45,709 bases of DNA from contig MDVS01000071.1 in assembly GCA_001940645.1 (NCBI GenBank), forward strand, positions 1 to 45,709. Reading direction: 5' to 3'. The number at the start of each line of letters is the position of its first letter. The first letter of the stretch is position 1. A program made the translations under genes and the position numbers. The DNA is from Candidatus Heimdallarchaeota archaeon LC_3. GTDB lineage: Archaea > Asgardarchaeota > Heimdallarchaeia > Hodarchaeales > LC-3. Positions 43,833 through 45,709 of the stretch are shown here, piece after piece. The notes under the pieces were generated by a model that was not told the origin of the DNA, searched no databases, and saw only the letters and a list, made by a program, of their open reading frames with translations.

Positions 43833-44714
43833 ATGGCCTTAACTGTAATCGTATTAGCAATAACTGGTATTGTTAGCTTACAGGTAGGCTATACTATTCA
43901 GAAACTTGGAGTACATACATTATTTGAAAGTAATGGTCAACCCAGAAAACAAGATAAGAATTTCTGGTATTGGGTAATTGGCACACTAATTACTTTCTTA
44001 GCTTCAATATTAGTATTTTTTTCACTCTCAGAAGGTGAAATATCTGTAATTCAACCCTTAACTGGAATTGGACCCATCGTATTAGCATTAATTGTTACTT
44101 ATTATTTGAAAGAGTCTCTGAAACTTGTTGAATGGGCTGCAATATTTATTTCTTCAACTGGAGTTGTTTTATTATCAATTGTATCAGCAGGAGAATCAAG
44201 TAAAAGTTATATCAGTGAAAATGTTGATGAAATCATTATTTTTATTGTTACAGCATTAATAATCTTAATTGTTTCAGTTTTAGCTATTATATTAATTCGA
44301 GCTGAAATCATCAAAGTTGGTGTTGTAGAGGGTTTGGCAGCTGGTACAATTGGTGGAATGCCAAGTATTTATGCTAAATTAGCTATCCCAAGAGTTTTAA
44401 TTTTTGATTTCTTTCATTGGAGTATAATCATGCTTTTAGTTGCCCAAGCTATCACCTTTTATCTTTTACAAAGGGGATTTCATGTCAGCAAAGCAGCAGT
44501 TGTTGCCAGTCTATTCACTGCTACATCAATCTTATTACCAGTGGGATTAGCTCAGATTTTCTTTGATGAGTCTATTTCTATGCTTCAAATCCTTTCTATG
44601 GCATTAATTATTAGTGGAGCAATCTTAATGAGCAAAAAACAAGAGGAAATTGAACATAAATTAGGTGATGATATTCTTCCTTTTGTGGATGTAATAAAAC
44701 CTAAAACAATTTAA
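43833..44714 (+). CDS. DMT-superfamily transporter, NIPA/EamA-like (copy 2)
   Basis: 293-residue membrane protein with about nine helices. The motifs EISVIQPLTGIGPIVLALIV near residue 70 and AGTIGGMPSIYAKLAIPR near 170 repeat those of copy 1 at 7652-8572 almost residue for residue, so the two are paralogues. Cargo unknown (Mg2+ is known for eukaryotic NIPA). ATG 43833 follows GGGAAAA. The C-terminal 25 residues are soluble. Convergent with the next gene. Confidence 0.83.
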   Translation: MALTVIVLAITGIVSLQVGYTIQKLGVHTLFESNGQPRKQDKNFWYWVIGTLITFLASILVFFSLSEGEISVIQPLTGIGPIVLALIVTYYLKESLKLVEWAAIFISSTGVVLLSIVSAGESSKSYISENVDEIIIFIVTALIILIVSVLAIILIRAEIIKVGVVEGLAAGTIGGMPSIYAKLAIPRVLIFDFFHWSIIMLLVAQAITFYLLQRGFHVSKAAVVASLFTATSILLPVGLAQIFFDESISMLQILSMALIISGAILMSKKQEEIEHKLGDDILPFVDVIKPKTI

Positions 44715-44774
44715 TTACATCAATTTTCAACTAATTTTAGAAGAAAGTTTTTACTTTTATTGGTTTAATTAACA

Positions 44775-45131
44775 CTAGTACATCCCAAAGAGCTTTATAC
44801 TTCTTATAATCTGATAGATGACTGTATCGGGATCAAATGCTTTAAAATAATTAATAAACTGAGAATCGATTTTAGGAATGATTGAGCATATCCCTTCAAC
44901 TGATCCGTAGTTAAATATAACTGAACATTGGAAGTTTACTTTAAGCAATTTAATTTTTTTTGTAGTAGATTGTGAATAGAAAAATAATTGAATTCCATCG
45001 GTTGCAATCCAGATAGGAATTCCATGTGGTTTATTATCAGCTACATTTAAAACAGTGAATCCAACAATCAATTGTTCATTAACTAATTTATAGAGATTAG
45101 TTAATAAATCCAATTTGGAATCAGTCATCAT
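44775..45131 (-). CDS. FMN-binding split-barrel (PNPOx-like) protein
   Basis: 118 residues. The pattern FTVLNVADNKPHGIPIWI, then IQLFFYSQSTTKKIKLL and CSVIFNYGS fits the first strands of the pyridoxamine-phosphate-oxidase-like split barrel, where T/S-K-x-x-x-L binds FMN phosphate. The protein is short but within the range for small family members. Substrate and activity are unknown; F420 or heme binding also occurs in the fold. Starts are TTG 45137, ATG 45131 and ATG 45128; ATG 45131 chosen. Confidence 0.75.
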   Translation of the reverse strand: MMTDSKLDLLTNLYKLVNEQLIVGFTVLNVADNKPHGIPIWIATDGIQLFFYSQSTTKKIKLLKVNFQCSVIFNYGSVEGICSIIPKIDSQFINYFKAFDPDTVIYQIIRSIKLFGMY

Positions 45132-45347
45132 TATCAATTTTTAAGTTATTATGAAGCTGGGTCAAAATTTTAGAATTCCATCTTCTATTATTTTATTATC
45201 AAAAAAAGTTTCAGATTATTTTATAAATATTTATGTTTATATCCTTGAATTCTATAGGAAAAATCATTGATTTGAAGAAATAGGAAAATACACATCTGGG
45301 CAAATTTCAATAAAAACCCTTTGATATTAACTATCATAGATTTTACA

Positions 45348-45709
45348 TCATCCTGCTAATATCCTCTTTTTAAACGATTTCATTTTTGATTTTGAATAAA
45401 AATGTTTTTTAGCCTTAGAAATATCATAATCAGTACAATAACATTCCCAAAGTTTCAAAAGGGTATAATCTATTCCTTTTTTTCGTAATTGTTCTTGATA
45501 TAACCGGAATAAATAATATAAAAAATAACTTAATTCCCAATAACATAAATTAAAGTCCTCCTTCCCAGAATAGCAATCTTCAAACCCAAAGAACTTTTTT
45601 ACTTTCGCATGAAGGTTTTCTACCTCCCAATGATCACTCCAACGTTTAGAAAACGTCTGAATAGTCATCTTCACCAGATTTGTTAAATAATATTTGATAG
45701 TAGAACTAT
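45348..45709 (-). mobile_element. Transposase gene, 3' part (runs off the window)
   Basis: The frame is open from the right edge (45709) to a TGA at 45348, giving 120 residues without any need for an internal start. The sequence FSKRWSDHWEVENLHAKVKK followed by FFGFEDCYSGKEDF and WELSYFLYYLFRLY is typical of the C-terminal end of DDE-type transposases, where RW-x-[IV]-E supplies the last catalytic Glu and YSGKE or similar follows. IS family unclear (IS4-like or ISNCY). The basic tail KSKMKSFKKR may be complete. Whether the element is intact cannot be told from this edge. Confidence 0.72.

Noticed and set aside
1..45709. CRISPR array
   Set aside because: No regularly spaced repeats of 24-40 bases were seen in any gene-free stretch.

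Overview
The window is a low-GC stretch of an archaeal chromosome, most likely from an Asgard archaeon; a Heimdallarchaeia-like lineage would fit, but that placement is inference. The archaeal signs are GGTG-type Shine-Dalgarno sites placed 5-8 nt before ATG or TTG starts, TATA-like boxes such as TTTAAAAATA preceded by a BRE-like stretch, an F420/LLM-type oxidoreductase, an archaemetzincin relative and an Lhr helicase. The Asgard signs are the gene types between 18 and 25 kb: a longin-like protein, a Roadblock/LC7-like protein, a degenerate small-GTPase-like protein and large TPR proteins. I found no rRNA, no tRNA and no CRISPR array.

Layout. 0-9.5 kb: formate-tetrahydrofolate ligase, an alpha/beta-hydrolase, small membrane and unknown proteins, a two-module VOC protein, an LLM oxidoreductase, a NIPA/DMT-like transporter and an archaemetzincin-like protein that has lost its catalytic glutamate. 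9.6-9.96 kb: a decayed IS200/IS605 element that keeps only the last codons of tnpB and the right-end hairpin. 10-17.9 kb: membrane protein, PlsC-type acyltransferase, zinc-ribbon/TPR protein, aldehyde dehydrogenase, an unknown helical protein, glutamine-dependent NAD synthetase and another membrane protein. 18-24.7 kb: the accessory-looking region, with two TPR proteins, a pseudo-GTPase candidate, a CxxC thioredoxin-like protein, a longin-like protein, a strongly structured intergenic RNA candidate with its own promoter, a 4-oxalocrotonate tautomerase-like protein and a Roadblock-like protein. 24.7-32 kb: an inositol-phosphatase-family protein, a winged-helix-like protein cotranscribed with a large GH13 enzyme, a divergent HAD phosphatase, a secreted membrane-anchored protein and a zinc-ribbon CPBP protease. 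32-45.7 kb: a GltA-type flavoprotein, an A-type Fe-S carrier, two membrane or secreted proteins (one a PQQ-type sugar dehydrogenase), a 1567-residue Lhr helicase, a 2-hydroxyacid dehydrogenase, a second NIPA/DMT-like transporter, an FMN split-barrel protein and, at the right edge, the 3' part of a transposase gene.

Most genes stand alone on alternating strands, so operons are few. The clearest is GH13 followed 12 nt later by the winged-helix gene. C1/folate, NAD, glutamate and Fe-S genes are housekeeping. The most interesting material is the group of eukaryote-like regulatory folds at 18-25 kb and the structured RNA at 23.67-23.84 kb embedded in it.
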